Of a stretch of DNA of 49,798 nucleotides, positions 17,810-25,586 are shown piece by piece. Both the position numbers and the translations under genes were made by a program. How positions within the stretch are numbered: position 1 is the first letter of the stretch; every line of letters begins with the position of its first letter. The notes beneath the pieces are model-generated. The model did no database searches, was not told the origin of the DNA, and saw only the letters and a program-made list of their open reading frames with translations. Where the stretch lies: the NCBI GenBank assembly GCA_947167235.1, contig CAMVHF010000004.1, forward strand, positions 1 to 49,798, written 5' to 3'. Source of the DNA: an uncultured Alphaproteobacteria bacterium (lineage in GTDB: Bacteria; Pseudomonadota; Alphaproteobacteria; RF32; CAG-239).

Positions 17810-18238
17810 ATGACCGGTTCTATTGTATTACCACCTGATTATAAGCCATCTGCAGATGAAGAATATATGAACGAAATGCAGTTGGAATATTTCCGCCAAA
17901 AATTGGAAGCTTGGAAAAAGTCTTTGGTATCTCAGTCTGCGGATACCTTGGATGATTTGCGTCAAGGCGGTTTGAACCAGCCTGATGAAATTGACAGAGC
18001 TTCTTTGGAAACGGATAAAGCTCTTGATTTGCGTACAAAAGACAGAATTCGTAAATTGATTACCAAAATCGATCAAGCTTTAGACCGCATTGAAGACGGT
18101 TCCTACGGATATTGTGAAGAAACAGGCGAACCTATCGGTATTGAACGTTTGGAAGCTCGCCCTGTCGCAACGCTGTCAGTTGAAGCTCAAGAACGTCACG
18201 AGCGTATGGAGAAGACTTTCGACGACGAAAATGCTTAA
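17810..18238 (+). CDS. dksA: RNA polymerase-binding transcription factor DksA
   Basis: This 142-aa protein has a long N-terminal coiled-coil hairpin (about 20-100) with an acidic tip region, then the C4-type finger region. Only one of the usual four zinc cysteines remains (GYCEETGEPIGIERLEARP), which is the common alphaproteobacterial form. The closing helix VATLSVEAQERHER is highly typical. It binds the RNA polymerase secondary channel and, with ppGpp, tunes stable-RNA and amino-acid promoters. A strong ribosome binding site (aaggag) precedes the ATG. It is 17 bp upstream of maf. Confidence 0.93.
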   Translation: MTGSIVLPPDYKPSADEEYMNEMQLEYFRQKLEAWKKSLVSQSADTLDDLRQGGLNQPDEIDRASLETDKALDLRTKDRIRKLITKIDQALDRIEDGSYGYCEETGEPIGIERLEARPVATLSVEAQERHERMEKTFDDENA

Positions 18239-18255
18239 AATTTTTTAAGGTTCCT

Positions 18256-18828
18256 ATGGAAAAGAAAGATTTTATTTTAGCATCCGGCTCGCCGCAACGT
18301 ATTGCACTGTTGCGGCAAGTTGCTTATGAGCCGAAAGAAATTTGTCCGGCAGATATTTGTGAAGATTGTTTATTGCACGAAAAACCGCTGCCTTATGTTC
18401 GCCGTATGGCTCTTGAAAAAGCTAAGCATGTTGCCGGTTTAAAAAAAGGTAAAAATATATTGGCTTGCGATACGATTGTGGTTGTCGGTCAGCGTATTTT
18501 GCATAAATCGAAAGATGCCGATGAACAACGCGAACACATGAAATTGCTTTCGGGAAGAACGCATCGTGTCATAAGTTCGGTTTGTGTTATCGATAAGAGC
18601 GGCCGTATTTCACAGCGTACGGTTTCTACAAAAATTTCAATGAAGTGTTTGACAAAGCAGGAAATAGAGGATTATTTGGCGTGCGGCGAATGGATCGGCG
18701 TATGCGGATATAAAATTGAAGGCAGGCTTGCCGCGTATGTGACCAGAATGGTCGGTTCGTATTCCGGTGTTGTCGGTTTGCCGCTGAATGAAACGGTTAA
18801 TTTATTAAAAGGAGTAGGGGTAAAATGA
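18256..18828 (+). CDS. maf: Maf-like nucleoside triphosphate pyrophosphatase
   Basis: This 190-aa Maf/YhdE/YceF-family protein hydrolyses non-canonical or modified NTPs to NMPs, a house-cleaning role. Motifs are the N-terminal phosphate loop LASGSPQR, the DTIVVV segment with the catalytic Asp, the LLSGRTHRVISSV motif, and the C-terminal GSYSGVVGLPLNE. Length is normal. Its stop overlaps the RNase E/G gene start (ATGA). The maf-rng-yacG order is common in alphaproteobacteria. Confidence 0.93.
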   Translation: MEKKDFILASGSPQRIALLRQVAYEPKEICPADICEDCLLHEKPLPYVRRMALEKAKHVAGLKKGKNILACDTIVVVGQRILHKSKDADEQREHMKLLSGRTHRVISSVCVIDKSGRISQRTVSTKISMKCLTKQEIEDYLACGEWIGVCGYKIEGRLAAYVTRMVGSYSGVVGLPLNETVNLLKGVGVK

Positions 18829-19988
18829 AGGCTGAAAAAATAGTTTATGACAGAAATGAAGATGCTTTCGGTATTGCCGTATTTGATGCCGAAGGTTTGA
18901 TGGAAATAGATATTTATAATGATCATCGCGCTATTGAAGGAAATGTGTATTTAGGACGTATTGTCAAGAAAATTAATCTGGCCAATGATAAATACGGTTT
19001 TATGGTTAATATCGGTGACGGTCATGAAGCTTTCTTGAATTCTTATGAACCGGCTTTAAAAGAAGCAAATATGAGTGAAGGACAAAGTGTTGTCGTTCAG
19101 GTTAGTCAGGAAAAACGCGCCGAAAAAGGTGCCAAACTGGTTCGTAATGTTCAGTTGGTCGGCACATATTTGGTTTATTGCCCGTTTAAGTACTCGGTTG
19201 AAGCTTCCCGCAAAATCGAAGATGTTGAAAAGGCTGAAAAATATACTAAATTGGTACAGGAACATTCAACTAATCAGGAAGGATGGATTTTACGCACGCT
19301 GGCTGCCGAAGCAACCGAACAGCAGATTATTGATGAAATGACGAGCTTAAGAGATATTTATGAAAATATTCGTAAAAAAGCGCGTGTCGAACAGGCCCCG
19401 GCATTATTGTATGCTAAAGAAAATCCGCTGTTTGAATATATTCGCCGTTATCGTGACAGCTTGAAAGAAATTGTTGTCGATACGCCGAAATTGGCTGAGG
19501 AAGTTAAGGCTGCGTTTGCCGGAACGGTAACATTGCAGAAAGAAGGGTTTGAGGAATACGGGGTTGACGATGCCATTGTCGAAGCTTTAAATCGCACGGT
19601 TAAATTAAAACACGGCGGCAGTTTGCAAATAGAAGAAACGCGCGCCTGTGTGGCAATAGATGTAGACAGCGGCAATGTTCATAACGTGGGTGATATCGAC
19701 GGTTTGAATATGGAAGCCGCTAAAGAAATTGCCCGTCAGGTACGTTTGCGCAATTTATCGGGTAAAATCATTGTTGATTTTGCCGGTTCTTCCGAATATC
19801 GCTTTATGAAGAGCATTATTGACTGCTTGGAAGAAGAATTTGCCGATGATGCCTGCCATAGTCGCGTTTTAGGCTTGAGCCGCGCCGGAAATATCGAAAT
19901 TTTGCGCCAAAGACGCAGACCTAGTTTGCGTGATTTGTACACTGTTGAATGTCCGACTTGCTCCGGTACGGGGAGAGTAGAACCGTGA
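18825..19988 (+). CDS. rng: Ribonuclease E/G family protein (RNase G-like)
   Basis: This 387-aa endoribonuclease has an S1-like N-terminal domain (about 35-120, GNVYLGRIVKKI), a 5'-sensor/RNase H-like region, and a catalytic DNase I-like core with acidic residues in CVAIDVDSGNV and KIIVDFAGS. The zinc-link motif CPTCSGTG is at the C-terminus and mediates dimer formation. It lacks the long scaffold tail of RNase E, so it is RNase G-like and shorter than E. coli RNase G. It overlaps maf by 4 bp and yacG by 4 bp. Confidence 0.9.
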   Translation: MKAEKIVYDRNEDAFGIAVFDAEGLMEIDIYNDHRAIEGNVYLGRIVKKINLANDKYGFMVNIGDGHEAFLNSYEPALKEANMSEGQSVVVQVSQEKRAEKGAKLVRNVQLVGTYLVYCPFKYSVEASRKIEDVEKAEKYTKLVQEHSTNQEGWILRTLAAEATEQQIIDEMTSLRDIYENIRKKARVEQAPALLYAKENPLFEYIRRYRDSLKEIVVDTPKLAEEVKAAFAGTVTLQKEGFEEYGVDDAIVEALNRTVKLKHGGSLQIEETRACVAIDVDSGNVHNVGDIDGLNMEAAKEIARQVRLRNLSGKIIVDFAGSSEYRFMKSIIDCLEEEFADDACHSRVLGLSRAGNIEILRQRRRPSLRDLYTVECPTCSGTGRVEP

Positions 19989-20197
19989 ATAATGTGGTGA
20001 AAACACATAAATGCCCTATCTGTAAAAAGCTTTTTACGGATGAAAAATATGCCCCGTTCTGTTCGAAAAGATGTGCAGATGTTGATTTGGGGCGCTGGTT
20101 TAACGGGAGTTATGCCGTGCCGTTGGTTGAACCTGATGAATTAGATACGGAAGAGTTAAATGAAATCGCCGAAAGTAACGGATATACCGATGAATAA
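19985..20197 (+). CDS. yacG: YacG-type zinc protein (DNA gyrase inhibitor family)
   Basis: The ORF track starts at 19949. A GTG at 19985 overlapping the RNase stop (GTGA), with ggggaga about 8 nt upstream, gives a 70-aa protein of normal YacG length. The zinc ligands form CPIC...FCSKRC, followed by the family signature ADVDLGRWFNGSYAVP. In E. coli YacG binds GyrB and inhibits gyrase. Starts at GTG 19994 or 19997 cannot be excluded. Confidence 0.88.
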   Translation: MNNVVKTHKCPICKKLFTDEKYAPFCSKRCADVDLGRWFNGSYAVPLVEPDELDTEELNEIAESNGYTDE

Positions 20198-21299
20198 CAT
20201 CGTAATTACGGCTGAAAATGATAAACTTAATATCATTTTCAGCGGTGATGTGCTCGGTTGCGACAGTGCCGGCGCAGTTCAAAAGATTCAAGGTATGCTG
20301 CAATCAGGCATTAAACAGGTCGTCATTAAGGCGGAAGATCTCGAACAATGGGATTCTTCGCTTTTGGTTGTTATATACGAAACTTTGCGCTTGGCTCTGG
20401 CAACTAAATTGAAAGCGGATATTAAAGGCTTGCCTAAGAATTTGCGCGATTTAATGCAGTTGGCTTTTGCCGATGATCGTAAACCGACGCATGGCGGCAG
20501 TGAATATTCATTTTTAGAGCGTATCGGTAAGGCAACAATTGATTTATGCAAACAAGTTGCCGCAACATTTTCGTTTATAGGACAGACTTTGTCGGCACTG
20601 GGGCGGTTTTTTGTCGGCCGTTCAATTATGCGCGGCGTTGATTTTTGCAGTGTCCTTGAAGATTGCGGTCCGAAAGCAGTTGCCATTGTTTCGCTTATCA
20701 GTTTTTTGGTGGGCTTGATTTTGGCCTTTGTGGGGGCGATTCAGTTGCAAACATTCGGTGCGCAAATATATGTGGCCAGTCTGGTAACAATCGGTATGTG
20801 TCGGATTATGGGCGCAATTATGGTCGGAATTATTATGGCCGGCCGTACCGGCTCATCTTATGCCGCAACAATCGGTACCATGCAGGTTAATGAAGAATTA
20901 GATGCTTTGCAAACCATGGGATTATCTAAAATTGATTTTTTGGTGATGCCGCGAATGTTTGCTTTGATTTTGGCAATGCCTATTCTGACAATGCTGGCTG
21001 ATATTATGGGTATGATCGGCGGCGCGGCAGTCGGTGTGTTTATGCTGGATTTGCCGTATGAGGAGTATTTGAAATATATGCTCAATGCCTTTAATTTGAA
21101 GAATTTTCTGGTCGGTATTTTCCACGGATTTTGTTTTGGTATAATTATCGCATTGTGCGGCTGTTATTGCGGTTTAACTTGCGGGCGTAACGCTGACAGC
21201 GTCGGTGTGGCTACAACCAAATCGGTGGTTAGCGCAATTGTCTGGATGATTGTGACAACCGGCATTATTACGGTCATTTGTTTGGAGCTCGGGATATGA
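20160..21299 (+). CDS. mlaE: Mla-type ABC transporter permease with N-terminal STAS-like domain (MlaE)
   Basis: 379 aa from the ATG at 20160 (ggaagag 4 nt upstream). An alternative ATG at 20190 would begin MNNIVITAEN. Residues ~10-105 form a STAS-like domain (VVIKAEDLEQWDSSLLVVIYETL), replacing a separate MlaB protein. The rest is the MlaE permease with about five membrane segments and the family patterns VGIIMAGRTGSSYAA and MQVNEELDALQTMG. It is the membrane part of an importer or exporter of phospholipids between the outer and inner membranes. It overlaps yacG at the 5' end and mlaF (ATGA) at the 3' end. Confidence 0.92.
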   Translation: MKSPKVTDIPMNNIVITAENDKLNIIFSGDVLGCDSAGAVQKIQGMLQSGIKQVVIKAEDLEQWDSSLLVVIYETLRLALATKLKADIKGLPKNLRDLMQLAFADDRKPTHGGSEYSFLERIGKATIDLCKQVAATFSFIGQTLSALGRFFVGRSIMRGVDFCSVLEDCGPKAVAIVSLISFLVGLILAFVGAIQLQTFGAQIYVASLVTIGMCRIMGAIMVGIIMAGRTGSSYAATIGTMQVNEELDALQTMGLSKIDFLVMPRMFALILAMPILTMLADIMGMIGGAAVGVFMLDLPYEEYLKYMLNAFNLKNFLVGIFHGFCFGIIIALCGCYCGLTCGRNADSVGVATTKSVVSAIVWMIVTTGIITVICLELGI

Positions 21300-22051
21300 A
21301 GAAGGCGGTTAAAATAGATGTTAAGGATTTAACCGTCGGTTACGGCAGTTATGTGCTGTTGCACGATGCCGATTATCAGGTCAATCAGGGTGATATCTTT
21401 ATCATTATGGGCGGCAGCGGTTGCGGTAAGAGCAGTATGTTGCGTGTGTTGACCGGTTTAATTCCGCCGCTTAAAGGTAAAGTTGTTATCGATGGTGTCA
21501 ATATGGTCACCGGTGACGCCGAAAAAATTCAGAAAATACATGAGAAATCCGGTATTTTGTATCAGAGCGGGGCCTTGTTCAGTTCAATGACTTTAGCAGA
21601 AAATATTATGCTTCCGTTACAGCAGTATTCCGATTATTCGCCGGCAACCATGCGCGAAATAGCCAGTTTGAAATTGGCACTTGTCGGGTTGACCGGATTT
21701 GATGATTTTTATCCGTCGGAAATCAGCGGCGGTATGAAAAAACGTGCCGGTTTGGCACGCGCTTTGGCACTTGATCCGGATATTGTGTATTTTGACGAAC
21801 CGTCAGCCGGTTTGGATCCGATAAGTTCGCGTAATTTAGATGATTTGATTCTGGAATTAAATCAAAGCTTGGGAACAACGATCGTGGTCGTAACGCATGA
21901 GCTGGCCTCGATTTTTGCCATCGGGAATAATTCAATATTTTTGGATGCCGAAACTAAGACAATTATGGCACGCGGCGATCCGCATGAACTTTTGAAAAAT
22001 CCGCCGAATGAGGCTGTTTATAAATTTTTGACACGCGGGGAGAAAAAATAA
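21296..22051 (+). CDS. mlaF: Mla-type ABC transporter ATP-binding protein (MlaF)
   Basis: The track start at 21278 is a TTG; the ATG at 21296 overlaps the mlaE stop, has ggag 8 nt upstream and gives 251 aa. Walker A GGSGCGKSS, Q-loop ILYQSGALF, signature ISGGMKKRAGLARA, Walker B IVYFDEPSAGLDP and the switch His in VVTHEL are all present. It powers the lipid transporter formed with MlaE and MlaD. Confidence 0.95.
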   Translation: MKKAVKIDVKDLTVGYGSYVLLHDADYQVNQGDIFIIMGGSGCGKSSMLRVLTGLIPPLKGKVVIDGVNMVTGDAEKIQKIHEKSGILYQSGALFSSMTLAENIMLPLQQYSDYSPATMREIASLKLALVGLTGFDDFYPSEISGGMKKRAGLARALALDPDIVYFDEPSAGLDPISSRNLDDLILELNQSLGTTIVVVTHELASIFAIGNNSIFLDAETKTIMARGDPHELLKNPPNEAVYKFLTRGEKK

Positions 22052-22052
22052 A

Positions 22053-22829
22053 ATGCAACAAAAGAAAACGTTTAAAATGGTTGGTCTGTTTGTCCTGATC
22101 GGTTTTATCGGTTTGGGTTCGATAATCTTTTATTATGTACGCAAGCAGTTTGCGGTTAATACGCAGGATTGGGTTGTGATGTATTTTGAAGAATCCATTC
22201 GCGGTTTGAACGTCGGCTCGTCGGTTGTTTTCAAGGGTGTTGAGATCGGCAAAGTTGCGCAAATTAAATTAAGAACCAACTTAAAAGAAGGGACTTTTCA
22301 GACGCCGGTTTTCGTAAATATCGAGGGTAATGAAAAAATTATTGAACGGGTAGACACCGGCGAATACGAAGATTATATGTTGGATAATCTGATAAAGAAG
22401 GGCTTGCGTGCCAAGTTGATCAGTGCCAATTATTTAACCGGTCAGTTGATGATAGAACTGGTTATGGAGCCGGATGTTAAGGCCGAATTCCGCGGTACGG
22501 GCAGGTATCCGGAAATTCCGACAATGCTTTCACCGTTTGCCGCCATTTCGAATGATTTAAAAGAAATTCCGATGCGTGAGAGTTTAATGAGGTTCGGCAA
22601 TATCTTGCAAGATATTGAAGATAAATTGCCGCAGATTTTGGATAACACGGCTCAGGCAACTCAAAAAATAAATGCAATACTGGATAAAAAATCCGCAGAA
22701 ACCTCAAAATCGATGAACGGCTTTAATTCGGCAATGGAAGAAATCAGCAAAACCAGCCGTTCGATTAAGAATTTGACGGATTACTTGGAACGCCATCCGG
22801 AAGCTTTGTTAAGAGGAAAGGAGAAGTAA
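22053..22829 (+). CDS. mlaD: MCE-domain lipid-transport protein (MlaD)
   Basis: This 258-aa protein has an N-terminal membrane anchor (FKMVGLFVLIGFIGLGSIIFYYV, about 7-29) and an MCE domain (about 40-150; RGLNVGSSVVFKGVEIGKVAQI). A long helical C-terminal region with coiled-coil character follows. MCE proteins form periplasmic hexamers that shuttle lipids to the MlaEF permease. It starts 1 bp after mlaF. Two other, shorter MCE proteins lie at 36823-37804. Confidence 0.93.
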   Translation: MQQKKTFKMVGLFVLIGFIGLGSIIFYYVRKQFAVNTQDWVVMYFEESIRGLNVGSSVVFKGVEIGKVAQIKLRTNLKEGTFQTPVFVNIEGNEKIIERVDTGEYEDYMLDNLIKKGLRAKLISANYLTGQLMIELVMEPDVKAEFRGTGRYPEIPTMLSPFAAISNDLKEIPMRESLMRFGNILQDIEDKLPQILDNTAQATQKINAILDKKSAETSKSMNGFNSAMEEISKTSRSIKNLTDYLERHPEALLRGKEK

Positions 22830-22830
22830 T

Positions 22831-23394
22831 ATGAAAAAATTTATTTGTGGACTTTTCTTGGTTTTGTGTGCGTGCAGCTTTCGCTCGCCAAGTTCGACTT
22901 TTTATATGATGAACAGCCAAAATTTGCAGCCTGTATCGACACGTCAAATCAGTGTGGCGGTGGCACGGGTAAAAGTTCCGGAATTGCTTGATCGCTCACA
23001 AATGGTTGTGTATGAAAGCGGCAGCGATGAAGTACAGATTATGGAATTTAATCGCTGGGGCGAGGCCTTTCCGGATATGTTGCAGGCAACCGTGACTAAT
23101 GATTTAATTGCGTATTTGCCGAAGGCATTTATTAAGCGCACTTATTTTGATAACGGTAAGATGTCGTACAGCGTGAATATTGAAATTAATAATATTCAAG
23201 CGTATTCCGACGGAAAGATTGTCCTTTCGGCATGGTGGAATATTGCCAATGCCTCGGGGTATGTCGTTAAGCGCCAACAAGTTTCTTACCAGATCGAAGC
23301 AAAAGGTAAAAGCATGCAGGATCTGGTTAATGCCCAAAGTGAGGCCGTGCATCAAATGACGCACGATATTGCCGAAGCTTTATCCAAGCTATAA
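22831..23394 (+). CDS. ABC transporter auxiliary lipoprotein (PqiC/ABC_trans_aux-like)
   Basis: This 187-aa protein has the lipoprotein signal MKKFICGLFLVLCAC. The mature part matches the PqiC-like auxiliary family seen with MCE transporters: FYMMNSQN, then ISVAVARVKVPELLDRSQMVVY, then NRWGEAFPDMLQATVTNDLIAYLP, and a C-terminal helix ending AEALSKL. It is likely an outer-membrane lipoprotein receiving or guiding the MCE conduit. It starts 1 bp after mlaD and is the last gene of the Mla operon, followed by a terminator. Confidence 0.88.
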   Translation: MKKFICGLFLVLCACSFRSPSSTFYMMNSQNLQPVSTRQISVAVARVKVPELLDRSQMVVYESGSDEVQIMEFNRWGEAFPDMLQATVTNDLIAYLPKAFIKRTYFDNGKMSYSVNIEINNIQAYSDGKIVLSAWWNIANASGYVVKRQQVSYQIEAKGKSMQDLVNAQSEAVHQMTHDIAEALSKL

Positions 23395-23413
23395 TGAGAT
23401 GATTTGAAAAAAG

Positions 23414-23441
23414 AAAACCGCACGTTATTGTGCGGTTTTTT
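23414..23441. terminator. Intrinsic terminator at the left edge of the accessory island
   Basis: A perfect 10-bp stem (aaaaccgcac/gtgcggtttt) has the loop gttatt and a T6 run. It ends the Mla operon (+). The last codons of the convergent minus gene (stop 23425-23427) lie within it. The left arm carries the 13-mer gaaaaccgcacgt, which recurs in two hairpins inside the island (25151 and 26186). Confidence 0.9.
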
Positions 23442-23901
23442 CATGTTTTCTGCGGATGAATACCGCGTAGGTAGCAGATAGAAGCGGGATAATTAAACAA
23501 CCGGATCCCATAATTATCAGAGCAAGATATATGTATTCCGGTGCGATGATATCTGCGGGAGCAAACTGTGCCCAAGCGAAAAGACAACCGTAAAAAATGA
23601 TGAAAATATAGAAGAATAACCCAAAATGACATAAATAAACGGCTGTTCGCGGATAATTATCTATTATTTTTTGTAAAAAGGCAGGTACTCTGTCTGTCCA
23701 TAGGCAAACGAAAAACAATACTAAAAATATATAAAAACATCCGGTTGATATTACGGATGTACCATCATCAACAAGGGATATATATTTTTCCGGCGTTATC
23801 AGCGGCAGAAGACGAATTGCTGATTTTATAATGTAATTGAGAACTTCTAAAATTATCCCTAAAATACAGAGCAAACCAGCTAAAAAATTTAGTTTTGACA
23901 T
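23425..23901 (-). CDS. Four-helix membrane protein in the accessory island
   Basis: This 158-aa protein has four clear hydrophobic segments: about 7-30 (LAGLLCILGIILEVLNYII), about 52-70 (TGCFYIFLVLFFVCLW), about 85-110 (AVYLCHFGLFFYIFIIFYGCLF) and about 122-148 (YIYLALIIMGSGCLIIPLLSATYAVFI). I recognise no family. It lies 25 bp downstream of the DUF805-like gene, last in a run of five minus-strand genes. By position it may be a second immunity or accessory membrane protein for the upstream cassette; this is inference. Confidence 0.6.
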   Translation of the reverse strand: MSKLNFLAGLLCILGIILEVLNYIIKSAIRLLPLITPEKYISLVDDGTSVISTGCFYIFLVLFFVCLWTDRVPAFLQKIIDNYPRTAVYLCHFGLFFYIFIIFYGCLFAWAQFAPADIIAPEYIYLALIIMGSGCLIIPLLSATYAVFIRRKHEKTAQ

Positions 23902-23926
23902 TTTATATCCTTATTTTAAATTCCTT

Positions 23927-24505
23927 TTACTGTTTGAAGAAAAGGTGGGTAATCAAAATTAAAGATATTGATATTATCCAGCATATCATTATGTATAATA
24001 AAGGATGTTTCAATAAAGGACTTCGCAGATTTAAGTCCGAATTATCTGCGCTTGGAATACATAACAAAATGAGAAGTGGACCGTAAGAAATATGGCTGAA
24101 GCGCAATAAATTTATAAAGACACTCTCGTCTGATGGTAAATATGATGTGTATAATGCACTTCGAAATAAAGTGATAATTGTTATATATAGAATCCAAAAT
24201 GTTCCGTTGTAATTAAAATCACGACATCTTTTTTGAATAGCCGCTAAAAGTGCGTACAGTGATAATAAACACAAGATATAGGTTATTATAGGATTTGTCA
24301 ATTTGCCAATACCGGATACGATTTTATAAAATATCAGCAATATCAGGAAAAATTGACCTCTGCTTAATCGTCCGTCAAACGAATAGAAAGGGGTTATCTT
24401 TTCTGTTCCAAATATCAGAGCACGAAAAAGTCGATAAAAAGGCATAAAGATTTCATTCTTTATGAAATCAGATAATTGGGAAAATATATTTTTAATTGTA
24501 TACAT
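23927..24505 (-). CDS. DUF805-like membrane protein, possible immunity partner of cassette A
   Basis: This 192-aa protein resembles DUF805: a pre-membrane FYSFDGRLSRGQFFLI segment (compare the family's f.GR.sR.efW), then several membrane helices, and a conserved-looking RCRDFNYNGTFWILYI loop where the family has a RRLHD-G-W motif. Four or five hydrophobic segments are visible. It is 74 bp downstream of effector-like gene A, with a strong hairpin between them. Position directly after a putative effector makes an immunity role possible. The family match is moderate and the function inferred. Confidence 0.6.
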   Translation of the reverse strand: MYTIKNIFSQLSDFIKNEIFMPFYRLFRALIFGTEKITPFYSFDGRLSRGQFFLILLIFYKIVSGIGKLTNPIITYILCLLSLYALLAAIQKRCRDFNYNGTFWILYITIITLFRSALYTSYLPSDESVFINLLRFSHISYGPLLILLCIPSADNSDLNLRSPLLKHPLLYIMICWIISISLILITHLFFKQ

Positions 24506-24520
24506 TTTAAGCCTTTTTCA

Positions 24521-24560
24521 CTTTTACCGAGTATGATTTTGATATCATACCCGGTAAAAG
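24521..24560 (-). promoter_or_regulatory. Strong intercistronic hairpin between effector-like A and the DUF805-like gene
   Basis: A 17-bp inverted repeat (cttttaccgagtatgat against its reverse complement with one mismatch) has a 6-nt loop. On the minus strand it sits after the stop of gene A and 16 bp before the ATG of the membrane gene. No T-tract follows it, so it may be an mRNA-stability or processing element and not a simple terminator. Confidence 0.6.
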
Positions 24561-24579
24561 TCAATAATTATATGTAAAA

Positions 24580-25128
24580 TTACAGAAGTTTCTTACCTAA
24601 AAGAGCCTCATAATAGTATTTCAGCAGCTTTGAGCTTGTGTCTATAGTACTATTTGCAATGTTATTTATCCCATCTAAACCAAATTGTTTAGCTTGGTTT
24701 TGCAATTTTTGTTGCCTATTTGAATAAGCGTTGTCGAATAGATTATCGACAGTGTTGCCGTAATAATTATCAGTAATACCGTTAAGAAAACGTTCTGTTC
24801 CTCCGGCTATACCTTGAGTAAATCCGCTTAATCCTGCCGAGGTTACACTTCTTAGACCTGACGGTCTAGGTGAATTATTTGAATTTTCTTTACTTTCTGG
24901 GATTGTACTCCATGCATAATTTTTATCATCGCGAATGTTATATTCCGCGACTTTAGGCACTTGAATATTTTGCAACATCGGTAAATTATTTGCATAATAT
25001 TGTGCCAATGCTCTTTTATTTGCGCGTTTGAAGTTGTACTCAATTTCATCGCGTAAAGAAAATTTTGAATGATCGACATCAAATTCATCAACCATTGTGT
25101 TTCTATTTATTTTATATAATGGTTTCAT
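24580..25128 (-). CDS. Putative modular effector A (shared N-terminal module)
   Basis: The track start at 25266 runs through a hairpin and the previous gene; the ATG at 25128 with agggaa upstream gives 182 aa. Residues ~11-36 (VDEFDVDHSKFSLRDEIEY, then NFKRA) are almost identical to gene B at 26165, while everything after is unrelated. The middle is Asn/Ser/Gly-rich and disordered-looking (SKENSNNSPRPSGLRS). The last ~90 residues are Gly/Asn-rich, then helical, ending SKLLKYYYEALLGKKLL. No signal peptide or known catalytic motif is seen. A conserved N-terminus with a swapped C-terminus, followed by a membrane protein, suggests a polymorphic effector or toxin. Function is inferred. Confidence 0.6.
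   Translation of the reverse strand: MKPLYKINRNTMVDEFDVDHSKFSLRDEIEYNFKRANKRALAQYYANNLPMLQNIQVPKVAEYNIRDDKNYAWSTIPESKENSNNSPRPSGLRSVTSAGLSGFTQGIAGGTERFLNGITDNYYGNTVDNLFDNAYSNRQQKLQNQAKQFGLDGINNIANSTIDTSSKLLKYYYEALLGKKLL
25022..25095 (-). repeat. 74-bp direct repeat, copy A (5' coding module)
   Basis: From gcgcgtttgaagttgtactc to tcatcaaccat this stretch matches 26059-26132 with only two differences (ttttgaatga versus tttggaatgg). It encodes the shared N-terminal module of effector-like A. Identity stops abruptly at its 3' coding side. Confidence 0.92.
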
Positions 25129-25148
25129 GATTTTTTCCCTTTTAAAAA

Positions 25149-25195
25149 AGGAAAACCGCACGTCTAATGATGTGCGGTTTCCGGTTAATACAAAA
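25149..25195 (-). promoter_or_regulatory. Conserved 47-nt leader hairpin of cassette A
   Basis: A 9-bp perfect stem (aaaccgcac/gtgcggttt) with a 10-nt loop is followed on the minus strand by a T6 run, about 20 nt before the ATG of gene A. On its upstream side lies ttttgtattaaccgg. The same 47-nt arrangement with the same flanks is found 5' of gene B (26185-26231). It may be a terminator for the upstream membrane gene, an attenuator or a processing site. Confidence 0.65.
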
Positions 25196-25198
25196 GAA

Positions 25199-25528
25199 TC
25201 AGTTACACTGTGTAACGGAAGCGTCAATACATCTGGCAGTTTTCCAATTATGATAGATTTCATCATTGAAGCGGATGAACCCCCATATCATTAAAATAGA
25301 AAGACCTAGAAAAATGATCCGTCGGAGATTAAATGATGATATGATGCACCATGCACATATAGCATAGAAAATTATTATTATTCCTGTAACTATATACCAA
25401 TTAAGAATATTTTTATAATCTGCCGAAATACCGACTTCAATATAAACCATTCCCATAAAAAACATAGGCAAACACAGTATCAAACTGCGTTTTAGCATGG
25501 CATATCCGTGAAGTAATAACTTATTCAT
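25199..25528 (-). CDS. Small membrane protein, possible immunity partner of cassette B
   Basis: This 109-aa protein has three to four hydrophobic segments: about 14-31 (SLILCLPMFFMGMVYIEV), about 42-65 (WYIVTGIIIIFYAICAWCIISSF) and about 69-86 (IIFLGLSILMIWGFI). The tail is short and hydrophilic with two cysteines. No family recognised. It begins 58 bp after the stop of effector-like gene B and ends just before the leader hairpin of cassette A. Being small, hydrophobic and adjacent to a putative effector fits an inner-membrane immunity protein; this is inference from position. Confidence 0.6.
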   Translation of the reverse strand: MNKLLLHGYAMLKRSLILCLPMFFMGMVYIEVGISADYKNILNWYIVTGIIIIFYAICAWCIISSFNLRRIIFLGLSILMIWGFIRFNDEIYHNWKTARCIDASVTQCN

Positions 25529-25586
25529 TTTTATTAATTTCCTTTATTAGTAGTTAATATTAAAATTAACACTTATTTGTTTAATG

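Noticed and set aside
18063-18200. Damaged DksA zinc finger as evidence of a pseudogene
   Set aside because: Loss of zinc cysteines is normal for alphaproteobacterial DksA, and the rest of the protein is intact and typical.
25129-25266. 46-residue N-terminal extension of effector-like A
   Set aside because: It runs through the leader hairpin and the end of the preceding gene, and the shared module begins right after the ATG at 25128, as in gene B.
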